Source: Microcoleaceae cyanobacterium UBA9251
Lineage (GTDB): Bacteria > Cyanobacteriota > Cyanobacteriia > Cyanobacteriales > Microcoleaceae
Assembly: GCA_003542015.1 (NCBI GenBank)
Contig: DPLL01000036.1
Location: 6,252-17,854, forward strand
DNA: 11,603 nt
Direction: 5' to 3'
Position 1 is the first letter of the stretch. Each line of letters starts with the position of its first letter. The translations under genes were made by a program, and so were the position numbers. The notes beneath the pieces were generated by a model. It was not told the origin of the DNA and did no database searches. It saw only the letters and a list, made by a program, of their open reading frames with translations. Shown here one piece after another: positions 1 through 6,563 of the stretch.

Positions 1-1425
1 ATGACTGAACAGCCAACCGCAACCTACCGCACTGAAAGCGACTCGATGGGAGACAAACAAATCCCATCTAATGTCTACTACGGCATCCAAACTCTGCGCG
101 CTGTAGAAAACTTTCCGATTAGCGGCATTAAACCTTTATCGACTTATGTTGATGCTTGTGTTTTAATTAAGAAAGCTACAGCGATCGCCAATGGTGAACT
201 CGGCTGCATTCCCCAAGATATCAGTCAAGCCATTGTCCAAGCCGCCGACGAAATCCTAGCTGGAAAATTGCGCGATCAATTTGTGGTAGATGTCTACCAA
301 GCCGGCGCCGGAACTTCTCACCACATGAATGTTAATGAAGTTCTTTCTAATCGCGCTTTGGAAATTATGGGCGATGAAAAAGGCAACTACAAGCGCGTTA
401 GTCCTAACGATCATGTAAACTACGGTCAATCGACCAATGATGTGATTCCGACTGCGATTCGGATCGGCGGATTGTTGGCCTTAGAAAAGACACTTTTTCC
501 GGCTTTGTCGGATGCCGTAGTCGCCCTAGAAAACAAAGCCGAAGAATTCAAAGATATTGTTAAATCTGGCCGCACTCATATGCAAGATGCTGTGCCGGTT
601 CGACTCGGCGATACCTTCGGCGCTTGGGCGCAAATTCTCCGAGAACATACCTTGAGAATTGACAGGGCATCTGATGATTTGACATCCCTGGGATTGGGGG
701 GAAGTGCGACAGGAACAGGCTTAAATACTCACCCTGAATATTGTCAAAAAGTTGCAGCAATTATCTCGGAATTAATCGATCAACCCGTGAAACCAGCAAG
801 GCATTTAATGGCTGCTATGCAGAGTATGGCACCGTTTGTAAATGTGTCAGGCGCACTGCGAAATCTCGCTCAGGATTGCGTTAAAATGTCCCATGACTTG
901 CGTTTGATGGACTCTGGGCCGAAAACGGGTTTGAAAGAAATTCAACTGCCTCCTGTGCAACCTGGTTCGTCAATTATGCCGGGGAAATACAATCCTGTGA
1001 TGGCGGAAATGACTTCGATGGTTTGTTTTCAAGTCATGGGTTATGATAGTGCGATCGCCCTTGCCGCCCAAGCGGGACAATTAGAATTGAACGTGATGAT
1101 GCCCCTCATCGCCTACAATCTGATTCACAGCATCGAAATTTTGGGCAATACGATTAGTGCCCTTACCACAAAATGTCTCGAAAAAATTGAAGCTAAGGGC
1201 GATCGATGTCTCGCTTATGCTGAAGGTAGTCTCGCCCTCGTTACCGCCCTCAACACCCACATCGGTTATCTCAACGCCGCCGCCGTCGCTAAAGAATCCC
1301 TAGAAACTGGCAAATCTTTGCGGCAAATTGTGCTAGAACGTGGTTTAATGAGTGCAGAAGAATTGGCAAAAGTTCTAGATTTAGAGAAGATGAGTCAGAT
1401 GCCGACATCTTCTGCTAACTCTTAG
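1..1425 (+). CDS. aspA: Aspartate ammonia-lyase (aspartase/fumarase superfamily)
   Basis: Predicted cytoplasmic homotetrameric lyase that reversibly removes ammonia from L-aspartate to give fumarate. The 474-residue length matches bacterial aspartases (about 470-480). Conserved blocks are in order: an N-terminal RTESDSMG...YYGIQTLRAVENFPISG block, GAGTSHHMNVNEV at 102-114, GQSTND at 142-147, GRTHMQDAVPV at 190-200 (His193 in the substrate-binding TH motif), and the superfamily signature GSSIMPGKYNP at 322-332, whose first serine (Ser323) aligns with the catalytic base. AVENFPIS near the N-terminus and GQSTND favour aspartase over class II fumarase, which usually reads ERFPIG and SQSSND, but fumarase or another superfamily lyase is not excluded. 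The window opens exactly on the ATG, so its promoter and ribosome site are not visible. The residues before MN are His-His rather than the more usual Val-Asn or Ser-Asn. Gene is intact and ends in TAG. Confidence 0.88.
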   Translation: MTEQPTATYRTESDSMGDKQIPSNVYYGIQTLRAVENFPISGIKPLSTYVDACVLIKKATAIANGELGCIPQDISQAIVQAADEILAGKLRDQFVVDVYQAGAGTSHHMNVNEVLSNRALEIMGDEKGNYKRVSPNDHVNYGQSTNDVIPTAIRIGGLLALEKTLFPALSDAVVALENKAEEFKDIVKSGRTHMQDAVPVRLGDTFGAWAQILREHTLRIDRASDDLTSLGLGGSATGTGLNTHPEYCQKVAAIISELIDQPVKPARHLMAAMQSMAPFVNVSGALRNLAQDCVKMSHDLRLMDSGPKTGLKEIQLPPVQPGSSIMPGKYNPVMAEMTSMVCFQVMGYDSAIALAAQAGQLELNVMMPLIAYNLIHSIEILGNTISALTTKCLEKIEAKGDRCLAYAEGSLALVTALNTHIGYLNAAAVAKESLETGKSLRQIVLERGLMSAEELAKVLDLEKMSQMPTSSANS

Positions 1426-1493
1426 GCGTTTTGTGGCAGTTAGTGTCATATCATGTCTTATTAGTTTCTTTTTGTGTAATTTCAGATAGCGTA

Positions 1494-1550
1494 GGGGCGG
1501 GTTTACCAAGATCTTTAATTTCCAGTCCCATATCTTCATAAACCCGCCCC
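1494..1550. repeat. Inverted repeat with 12-bp perfect GC-rich arms
   Basis: GGGGCGGGTTTA at 1494-1505 is matched by its exact reverse complement at 1539-1550. After a 2-nt mismatch a second 5-bp pairing (AAGAT 1508-1512 with ATCTT 1532-1536) extends the stem, leaving an 18-nt loop. It lies between the aspartase stop and the ribosome site of the next gene. It could act as a terminator without a T-run, or be a copy of a dispersed intergenic repeat. The sequence alone does not decide, and copy number in the genome would. Confidence 0.6.
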
Positions 1551-1591
1551 GCCCATGCACTTTTAGAGTCTCAATTTTAGGAGCAACATTT

Positions 1592-1918
1592 ATGCGCGCT
1601 GGTTCTTTTGGAAAATTAACTCCAAATAGAGATAATACAACACAAGTGACATTTCATTATGTGGAAGGCCACACAGAAACCTTTACTCTTCCGATGCCTG
1701 CACGAGAGTTTCAAGAGCAAGTGCTGAATTTGTTAAACCAACCTTGGTTGACTTTTCATTTAAACGATCAAACCGTTTTTATCTGTACCGCCAGATTGGT
1801 AAAACTGGAAGTAAAACCGCCGATTCCTGAACTTCAAGGTCAAGGAATATTCCCTAACTCCCAGCGAGTTAGTACCATGCAGCGGGCAGCTTCTGGTAGA
1901 TTACCGATGGATACATAA
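1592..1918 (+). CDS. Small conserved-looking hypothetical protein
   Basis: A 108-residue protein that I do not recognise and to which I assign no function. The start is well supported: AGGAG at 1579-1583 lies 8 nt before the ATG. It has no signal peptide, membrane segment or cysteine cluster (a single Cys in VFICTARL). The first 75 residues look like a compact domain with alternating beta-like stretches (TQVTFHYVEGHTETFTLPM, WLTFHLNDQTVFICTARLVKLEV). A proline-rich linker and a polar tail follow. The gene sits between the aspartase and the DUF362 gene on the same strand. Its stop codon is only 2 nt from a heptamer repeat array. The good ribosome site and protein-like composition make a real gene likely. 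Confidence 0.7.
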   Translation: MRAGSFGKLTPNRDNTTQVTFHYVEGHTETFTLPMPAREFQEQVLNLLNQPWLTFHLNDQTVFICTARLVKLEVKPPIPELQGQGIFPNSQRVSTMQRAASGRLPMDT

Positions 1919-1920
1919 GA

Positions 1921-2132
1921 GGGCATGGGGAATGGGGCATGGGGAATGGGGAATTGGGCATGGGGAATTGGTGCTAACCAATCCTTGATGCCAAATAACT
2001 AATAACCAATAACCAATAACCAATTCCCAATAACCAATTCCCCATTCCCCATTACCAATTCCCCATTCCCCATTACCAATTCCCCATTCCCATTCCCAAT
2101 TCCCAATTCCCAATTCCCCATTCCCCATTCCC
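1921..2132. repeat. Two-armed heptanucleotide repeat array (STRR-like)
   Basis: The left arm, 1921-1969, is seven 7-nt units of the form GGG(A/C)AT(G/T). The right arm, 1994-2132, is twenty units of the form (A/C)AT(T/A)(C/A)C(C/T), one of them shortened to 6 nt (2085-2090). The arms are reverse complements in kind (GGGAATT against AATTCCC, GGGAATG against CATTCCC). They are separated by a 24-nt spacer, so a very long imperfect hairpin is possible. The array fills the whole gap between two genes, from 2 nt after one stop to 3 nt before the next ATG. It resembles the short tandemly repeated repetitive (STRR) heptamers described in filamentous cyanobacteria. Confidence 0.9.
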
Positions 2133-2135
2133 ATC

Positions 2136-3095
2136 ATGGCTGCTGTTAGTTTAATTCGGGCCAATTCATACGATCGCCAAATCTTACAAGCATCTTTAGA
2201 AAATTTAATGGCACCTCTTGGCGGAATTTCAGCTTTTGTGAAAAAGGGCGATCGCGTTCTTCTCAAACCCAATCTCCTCACAGGTTCTCGCCCTACCAAA
2301 GAATGCGTCACCCGCCCAGAATTGGTTTACTGTGTGGCAAAAATGGTGATAGAAGCGGGAGGAAAACCGTTTTTAGGCGATAGTCCGGCCTTTGGTAGTG
2401 CAATGGGCGTAGCCAAAGCCAACGGGTATTTGCCACTGCTAGAAGAACTGAATTTGCCAGTAGTAGAATTTCAGGGAAAACGCTATGAAACTGTCAGCAA
2501 AGACTTTAATCATCTCCGACTTTGCAAGGAAGCAATGGAAGCAGATGTCGTAATTAATTTGCCAAAATTGAAATCTCACGTCCAATTAACCGTGACAATG
2601 GGTGTCAAAAATTTGTTTGGCTGTGTTCCCGGCAAAATGAAGGCTTGGTGGCATATGGAAGCTGGCAAAGATAGCGCCAGATTTGGTCAAATGCTGGTAG
2701 AAACTGCACGCACAATTAACCCAAATTTGACTATTTTGGATGGAATTATTGGTCATGAAGGTAACGGCCCAAGCGGCGGCGAACCTAGGTTTTTGGGAAT
2801 TTTGGGCGCGTCGAGTGATGTGTTTGCTTTGGATAGAACGGTAGTTGAAATTATTAATGCTAATCCGGCTAGTGTTCCGACTGTAGCTGCTGCGATGAAG
2901 TTGGGGCTTTGCTCGAATTTAGAGGCTATTGATTTTCCGCTTTTGTGGCCGGAAGATGTGAAAGTTTTGGATTGGAAGTTGCCGGAAAAGATGATGCCGA
3001 TCGACTTTGGTATGCCCCGCGTCATTAAGTCGGCCTTCAAGCACTTTTATATCCGGTTGATTAAAGAAAAGTTCAGCATCAAGGCTTCCCATTAG
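2136..3095 (+). CDS. DUF362 domain-containing protein
   Basis: A 319-residue cytoplasmic protein of the DUF362 family, whose biochemical role is not firmly established. Family hallmarks visible are GDRVLLKPNLL at 38-48, EAGGKPFLGDSP at 73-84, VVINLPKLKSH at 138-148, MGVKNLFGCVPG at 155-166 and DGIIGHEGNGPSGG at 202-215. Many relatives carry a C-terminal 4Fe-4S ferredoxin domain. This one ends soon after the core, with only scattered cysteines, so it is the short form without clusters. The start at 2136 keeps the usual N-terminal block (VSLIRANSYD), yet there is no Shine-Dalgarno: the preceding 139 nt are pyrimidine-rich heptamer repeats. Translation may be leaderless-like or inefficient, or may depend on the repeat structure. 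No partner gene nearby suggests a pathway. Confidence 0.85.
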   Translation: MAAVSLIRANSYDRQILQASLENLMAPLGGISAFVKKGDRVLLKPNLLTGSRPTKECVTRPELVYCVAKMVIEAGGKPFLGDSPAFGSAMGVAKANGYLPLLEELNLPVVEFQGKRYETVSKDFNHLRLCKEAMEADVVINLPKLKSHVQLTVTMGVKNLFGCVPGKMKAWWHMEAGKDSARFGQMLVETARTINPNLTILDGIIGHEGNGPSGGEPRFLGILGASSDVFALDRTVVEIINANPASVPTVAAAMKLGLCSNLEAIDFPLLWPEDVKVLDWKLPEKMMPIDFGMPRVIKSAFKHFYIRLIKEKFSIKASH

Positions 3096-3143
3096 CGAAT
3101 CGAGAAGGGGTAAAATTTCTTTTTTTTATTCCTTCCCGTTCGC
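3095..3143 (+). terminator. Weak terminator-like inverted repeat after the DUF362 gene
   Basis: GCGAA at 3095-3099 pairs with TTCGC at 3139-3143, and GAAGG at 3104-3108 pairs with CCTTC at 3131-3135, with an internal bulge. A run of eight T (3120-3127) lies in the loop rather than after the stem, so this is not a canonical intrinsic terminator. The outer arm overlaps the TAG stop. Confidence 0.3.
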
Positions 3144-3144
3144 C

Positions 3145-3687
3145 TTGTTAATTGTGAAGAAATATGATGGATATATTACAATAAATATATTTAGGTTAAA
3201 TTTCAATAACTTTGTCATAAATCTTATAGTTTAAAGCATTTGTATCACTGTATTCAGAATTCGTGAATCGCTCTTGCTATGCTTGTTAGCTCGAAGCAGT
3301 TTGAGGATTCCACTTAGGTATAAATACCTATAAAACAGTTGATTTTAACCAAATTTACCCTAAAATTGCGCTGAACTTTATAATTGACCGATCAATTGTA
3401 AAGAATCAGTAAAGCTCGAAAAAGCTTATTGACATTTATACGTAGATTGCAAGATGATTGCGATATATCAAACAGGCCTGGCATAAAAGTTTAAAGCTCA
3501 AATCCAGTTCCTGTATCCATTTTACAATATTAAAGATATCCGAAACAGCGTCTGAAACGCTTGTCGTATCAGGCGTGGGAACCTAAATTTTGTCGATGTC
3601 TGTTATGGCGATCGACATTCTTTTTCAATTACACCAACGATTCACTACCACATCAACAACAACTTGAAACCAAGGAATATATAGCAT
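3145..3687 (+). other. Gene-free leader with palindromes before the GT4 gene
   Basis: No open reading frame of convincing size on either strand. The stretch is AT-rich and holds several short inverted repeats: TAGGTAT/ATACCTA at 3315-3330 (2-nt centre), AATTGA/TCAATT at 3382-3397 (4-nt centre), AGCGT/ACGCT at 3547-3561 and TGTCGAT/ATCGACA at 3591-3617 (13-nt loop). AAGGA at 3672-3676, 11 nt before the ATG at 3688, is a plausible ribosome site. The distance is long enough for a structured 5' leader or an unannotated small RNA, but nothing matches a riboswitch class I know. Confidence 0.5.
3379..3397 (+). promoter_or_regulatory. Possible -10 box overlapped by a palindrome (operator candidate)
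   Basis: TATAAT at 3379-3384 is a perfect -10 hexamer. It overlaps the palindrome AATTGA-CCGA-TCAATT (3382-3397), the layout expected where a repressor covers the start site. The -35 is poor (TTTACC at 3354-3359 with a 19-bp spacer). Promoter function is therefore a guess. Confidence 0.3.
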
Positions 3688-4935
3688 ATGCCTACTAACA
3701 GCAACCTAACAATCCTACAACCTCTACAAGCAAAACTATTGCCAAACGGCCAAGTTTTACTCACTCGCAAGTTAATAGAAGCGGTAGAAGAGTTAAATAA
3801 TTATCGGTATCGCTCCATCACTGTGATGATGGAAGAGACGCAAGAAGATAACGGCAATATCGATCAAAAAATCTTCAATATTAATGAATTGCCTTTCAAA
3901 TTAGAGGTAATTTCTTTCGATCAAATCACGCCTGCTCTACTGCAAAAGCACAAAACTTCCCTAGTATTGGCAGTGCTGGGATACCGACAAAACCAGATCG
4001 CTAAAGTCTGTCGTTTAGCGGGAGTGCCTTGTATTTATGTTTCTGAATACACTTTGAAAACTCGCCAACAAATTGCCACTGTGACTACAAGCAATCCGAT
4101 TATACGCCTGCGGAAAATGCTCTGGGAGCAGAATCAGGAAATGAAGCAGCGCAAGGCGATCGCAATGGCAGATGGATTGCAGTGCAACGGCACTCCTACC
4201 TACGAAGCCTACAAGGGTCTCAATCGCAATCCACTATTTTTCTTTGACACGCGGATTAGCGAGGATATGTTAGCCACAGAAGCTGAAATTGAAAAGCGGA
4301 CTGAAAACAGCTCGCCAGATAAGCCTCTGCGGTTGTTGTTCTCAGGTCGCCTGATTAAAATGAAAGGAGCCGATCATTTACTTTCAGTTGCTCAAGAACT
4401 GAAGCAAATGAAAGTAAACTTTGAAATGTTCATCAGCGGTGCCGGCGATTTAGAAAAGACGATGCACGAGACAATAGCAGCTAATCAACTTCATAACTGC
4501 GTGAAAATGCTGGGCGTACCAGACTTTAAGACAGAGTTTTTCCCATTCGTCAAGCAGAATATTGATTTGTTTGTTTGCTGTCACCGCCAGGGCGATCCTT
4601 CCTGTACTTACATAGAAACTATGTCTTGTGGCGTGCCGATTGTTGGGTATGCTAACGAAGCATTCGAGGGGATTTCAGCAATGTCCGAAACAGGATGGGT
4701 TGTGCCGATGAATCAACCTAAACTGATGGCGAAGAAAATTGCAGAGCTCAGCCAGAACCGGGAAGCAATTAAATCTATGTCGTTCAAGTCGCTGAAGTTT
4801 GCTCAACAACACACTTTTGAAAACACTTTTAAAGCTCGCGTAGAACATATGCAGCAGGTTATTGCCTACTCAAGGCGGGCTAATCAAGCCACCGAAAGTC
4901 AATTATCCGATGATACCAATCAGATTTTTGCGTAA
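3688..4935 (+). CDS. GT4-family (GT-B fold) glycosyltransferase
   Basis: A 415-residue soluble glycosyltransferase predicted to move a sugar from an NDP-sugar donor to a glycan or lipid-linked acceptor at the cytoplasmic membrane. The N-terminal half has the acceptor-domain look with PNGQVLLTRKLIEAV near residue 18. The donor domain starts around 214 with LLFSGRLIKMKGADHLL (216-232). HRQGDPSCTYIETMSCGVP at 299-317 is the nucleotide-sugar region ending at Glu310. The first acidic residue of the usual EX7E motif falls on Gly302/Asp303, a common variation. The length is normal for GT4. An ATG at 3688 with AAGGA 11 nt upstream gives the start. It is transcribed alone after a long leader and converges on the GT26 gene. 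Sugar and linkage specificity cannot be told. The family call is firm. Confidence 0.85.
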   Translation: MPTNSNLTILQPLQAKLLPNGQVLLTRKLIEAVEELNNYRYRSITVMMEETQEDNGNIDQKIFNINELPFKLEVISFDQITPALLQKHKTSLVLAVLGYRQNQIAKVCRLAGVPCIYVSEYTLKTRQQIATVTTSNPIIRLRKMLWEQNQEMKQRKAIAMADGLQCNGTPTYEAYKGLNRNPLFFFDTRISEDMLATEAEIEKRTENSSPDKPLRLLFSGRLIKMKGADHLLSVAQELKQMKVNFEMFISGAGDLEKTMHETIAANQLHNCVKMLGVPDFKTEFFPFVKQNIDLFVCCHRQGDPSCTYIETMSCGVPIVGYANEAFEGISAMSETGWVVPMNQPKLMAKKIAELSQNREAIKSMSFKSLKFAQQHTFENTFKARVEHMQQVIAYSRRANQATESQLSDDTNQIFA

Positions 4936-4946
4936 TACCTGTCCTA

Positions 4947-5052
4947 TAGTCCTGGATGCACTATCAACCTAAAAAAACCGGTTTCTACCGATTTTCGTCA
5001 ACCTCAAATGACGCAATTACCTCAAGAAACCTGGTTTTTGTATTCAGGACTA
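4947..5052. repeat. Nested inverted repeat, 106 bp, possibly terminator or MITE
   Basis: Three nested arm pairs share one centre. TAGTCCTG at 4947-4954 pairs with CAGGACTA at 5045-5052 (perfect 8 bp). AAAAACCGGTTTCT at 4973-4986 pairs with AGAAACCTGGTTTTT at 5025-5039 (one bulged base). CGTCA at 4996-5000 pairs with TGACG at 5009-5013. The element begins 12 nt after the GT4 stop and lies between convergent genes. It may terminate transcription on either strand. The T5 run that ends the middle stem at 5035-5039 would suit the + strand. Nested symmetry also fits a small dispersed element. Confidence 0.65.
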
Positions 5053-5325
5053 AACCAGTCGCGTATCTGGTGATTCTATGGATTTAGAGAAGCTGAACAG
5101 TCCCCAAAAAGATGAGATAAAGTCTAACGGTTTGACGTTGCAGTGCAGGTTCTATTCGCAAATAAGCTAGACAATAAGCCAAACTGAAGTTATGCCAAAC
5201 AAGGCGTTAATTATAGATAAAGCACCCTGACAAGTTTAAAGTCACAAGTCAAAAAAAATAGTTACAATCTAAACTTTTTACTTTTTACTTGTGAGCACCC
5301 ATAATTCACAAGCAATCTTGAAATT
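5053..5325. other. Gene-free convergent spacer with an AT-rich inverted repeat
   Basis: No gene is visible. TCACAAGT at 5242-5249 pairs with ACTTGTGA at 5287-5294, and five flanking A/T pairs continue the stem past a single bulged C (5250). The right arm holds two TTTTTAC-type heptamers. This may be the terminator of the minus-strand GT26 gene that ends at 5326, though its T-run lies within the stem rather than after it. Confidence 0.4.
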
Positions 5326-6132
5326 TCAACCGTACAGCATTTCTTCCCTAGGTGCCGTGGCGTCTTTAGGATCGAACTGTTTTAATTTCAAAGCTTGTAG
5401 CAAAAACAGCCAGATATAAAGTGGATTCAACAACACATAGCGCTGCCAAAGACGCCTTGGTTCCATGATCAGTCGAAACAGCCATTCCAAACCTATTCTA
5501 GATAAAAACTCAGGAGATTTCGCCAAATTACCGGCATGAAAATCATAGGCAGCACCTACAGCAATCAGCGGCATTGATAAATCGTCCCGGTATTCATAAG
5601 CCCAGACTTCTTGTCGCGGACACCCCAAACCAACAAAAGTAATTGCTGCACCACTCTTGCGAATTTCCTGGGCAATTTCCTGTTTCTCTTTTGGCGAAAC
5701 TTGCCTAAATCTAGAAGGCTGCATTCCCGCAATAATTAACTTGGGAAAACGCTTGCAAAGATTTTGAGATAAAACCTCTAGTACAGAAGCTTGAGAACCG
5801 TACAAATAGATAGACAACCCTTCTTCTGCCGCGCGTTCGCAGATATCTAACATCGCAGTCGGCCCGGAAACTCGATCGGGCAATCCCGTCTTGTAGAGCA
5901 AATTCATTGCCCACCTGACTGGTTGTCCATCTGGCAATACTAAGTCAATGTGATTGAGACGATAGCGGTGAGTGCTATCGAGCACTCCAGTCATTACCCC
6001 GTGAACAGCTAAAGCCGAAACAGAGCATGGTTGTTGTTGGTGTGCTGCTGTAATAATTTTATTCACAGCCGCTTCATAGTCTAGTGAATTGACCAAAACG
6101 CCAATGATGTTTTTCTTTCCTTGATCTATCAT
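5326..6132 (-). CDS. WecG/TagA/CpsF family (GT26) glycosyltransferase
   Basis: A 268-residue peripheral membrane glycosyltransferase of the family that adds the second sugar (such as ManNAc or ManNAcA) to an undecaprenyl-linked primer in enterobacterial common antigen, teichoic acid and capsule pathways. Family marks are LVLPDGQPVRWA at 64-75 (Asp68 in the PDG motif), RVSGPTAM at 87-94, YLYGS at 109-113, FVGLGCPRQEVWA at 166-178, VGAAYDFHAG at 192-201 and the membrane-associating C-terminal segment GLEWLFRLIMEPRRLWQRY at 214-232. A hydrophobic stretch (PLYIWLFLLQAL, 237-248) follows. Length is typical. AGGTGG 4 nt before the ATG supports the start. A -10-like TATACT at 6188-6193, formed at the end of a repeat element, lies 56 bp upstream. 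The region usually reading TANVDH is SALAVH (39-44), so a conserved Asn may be missing. The acceptor and sugar are unknown. Confidence 0.88.
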   Translation of the reverse strand: MIDQGKKNIIGVLVNSLDYEAAVNKIITAAHQQQPCSVSALAVHGVMTGVLDSTHRYRLNHIDLVLPDGQPVRWAMNLLYKTGLPDRVSGPTAMLDICERAAEEGLSIYLYGSQASVLEVLSQNLCKRFPKLIIAGMQPSRFRQVSPKEKQEIAQEIRKSGAAITFVGLGCPRQEVWAYEYRDDLSMPLIAVGAAYDFHAGNLAKSPEFLSRIGLEWLFRLIMEPRRLWQRYVLLNPLYIWLFLLQALKLKQFDPKDATAPREEMLYG

Positions 6133-6187
6133 TACGCCACCTGCCCTACGGAGTTAAAATCTAGCTATCTTCTGCGACTCTGATGAC

Positions 6188-6193
6188 AGTATA
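6188..6193 (-). promoter_or_regulatory. Possible extended -10 box for the GT26 gene at the repeat border
   Basis: On the minus strand the element end and its flank read TGCTATACT, an extended -10 (TGn plus TATACT). It is 55 bp from the GT26 start codon. No convincing -35 is seen 16-18 bp upstream. The mirror end gives TATAAT at 6316-6321 on the + strand. Confidence 0.3.
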
Positions 6194-6317
6194 GCAGTCG
6201 CCAAGGTGGTTAGGACGCTTCCGGTAACAGAGCGTAGTCGAAGTGGACATTTCGACGGAGTTTATCCTGAGCGTAGCCGAAGGGCCGGGTGACCAAAGCG
6301 CCTTGGCGGTTGCTATA
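6190..6317. repeat. 128-bp MITE-like element with 17-bp terminal inverted repeats
   Basis: Left end TATAGCA-GT-CGCCAAGG (6190-6206) pairs with right end CCTTGGCG-GT-TGCTATA (6301-6317). The two central positions form G-U wobbles in RNA, so the 17-bp stem is continuous. Inner arms also match (CGCTT 6216-6220 with AAGCG 6296-6300, and GTCGAA 6237-6242 with TTCGAC 6251-6256). An internal 16-nt direct repeat of the type GAGCGTAG(T/C)CGAAG(T/G)G occurs at 6230-6245 and 6269-6284. TA at both borders fits a TA target duplication of IS630/Tc1-type elements. No transposase is present. A small open frame inside it is not a gene. Confidence 0.75.
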
Positions 6318-6536
6318 TAATCAGAAACTCTTGTAATGATCATAGATTTCTAGCAATTTAGTTACGAAAGCGAGCTTGTGATCTGCTAGCGATCGCTATA
6401 CAACATACTAGAGATGACTTTCATCCTTTGGCTTCTATTTTAATCTGCCTAGAGGCACAAAATTGCTTGAGTTTACATTTTATTATCTAACAATAGCATT
6501 ATTCCTGTTTTTTGACATCTGTTCAGTCTGATTTTA

Positions 6537-6563
6537 TTGACATTTCTACTTTTGTGCTATAAT
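6537..6563 (+). promoter_or_regulatory. Near-consensus sigma-70 type promoter before the broken glycosyltransferase
   Basis: TTGACA at 6537-6542 and TATAAT at 6558-6563 are both perfect hexamers, and TGC before the -10 makes it extended. The 15-bp spacer is shorter than the ideal 17. A second TTGACA lies at 6512-6517, giving a TTGACAT direct repeat 25 bp apart. The start site would be near 6570, about 25 nt before the ATG. The rest of the gap, 6318-6511, shows only a HIP1 site at 6389-6396. Confidence 0.6.

Noticed and set aside
1994..2132. CRISPR-like regular repetition
   Set aside because: Units are 7 nt and contiguous with no spacers, and no cas gene is nearby; it is a tandem heptamer array.
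1901..2311. A 136-codon open frame on the minus strand across the heptamer array
   Set aside because: Its protein is a translation of the repeat (runs of Gly-Ile-Gly-Asn-Trp-Glu type) and it overlaps the well-supported DUF362 start.
2136..3095. Ferredoxin-type iron-sulfur domain in the DUF362 protein
   Set aside because: No CxxCxxCxxxC motif occurs; the cysteines are scattered.
3145..3687. Known riboswitch or tRNA in the long leader
   Set aside because: No tRNA cloverleaf with a TTC-type arm and no conserved core of a riboswitch class I can recognise; only short palindromes.
6161..6343. A 60-codon minus-strand open frame upstream of the GT26 gene
   Set aside because: It lies almost wholly within the inverted-repeat element and has no ribosome site or recognisable domain.
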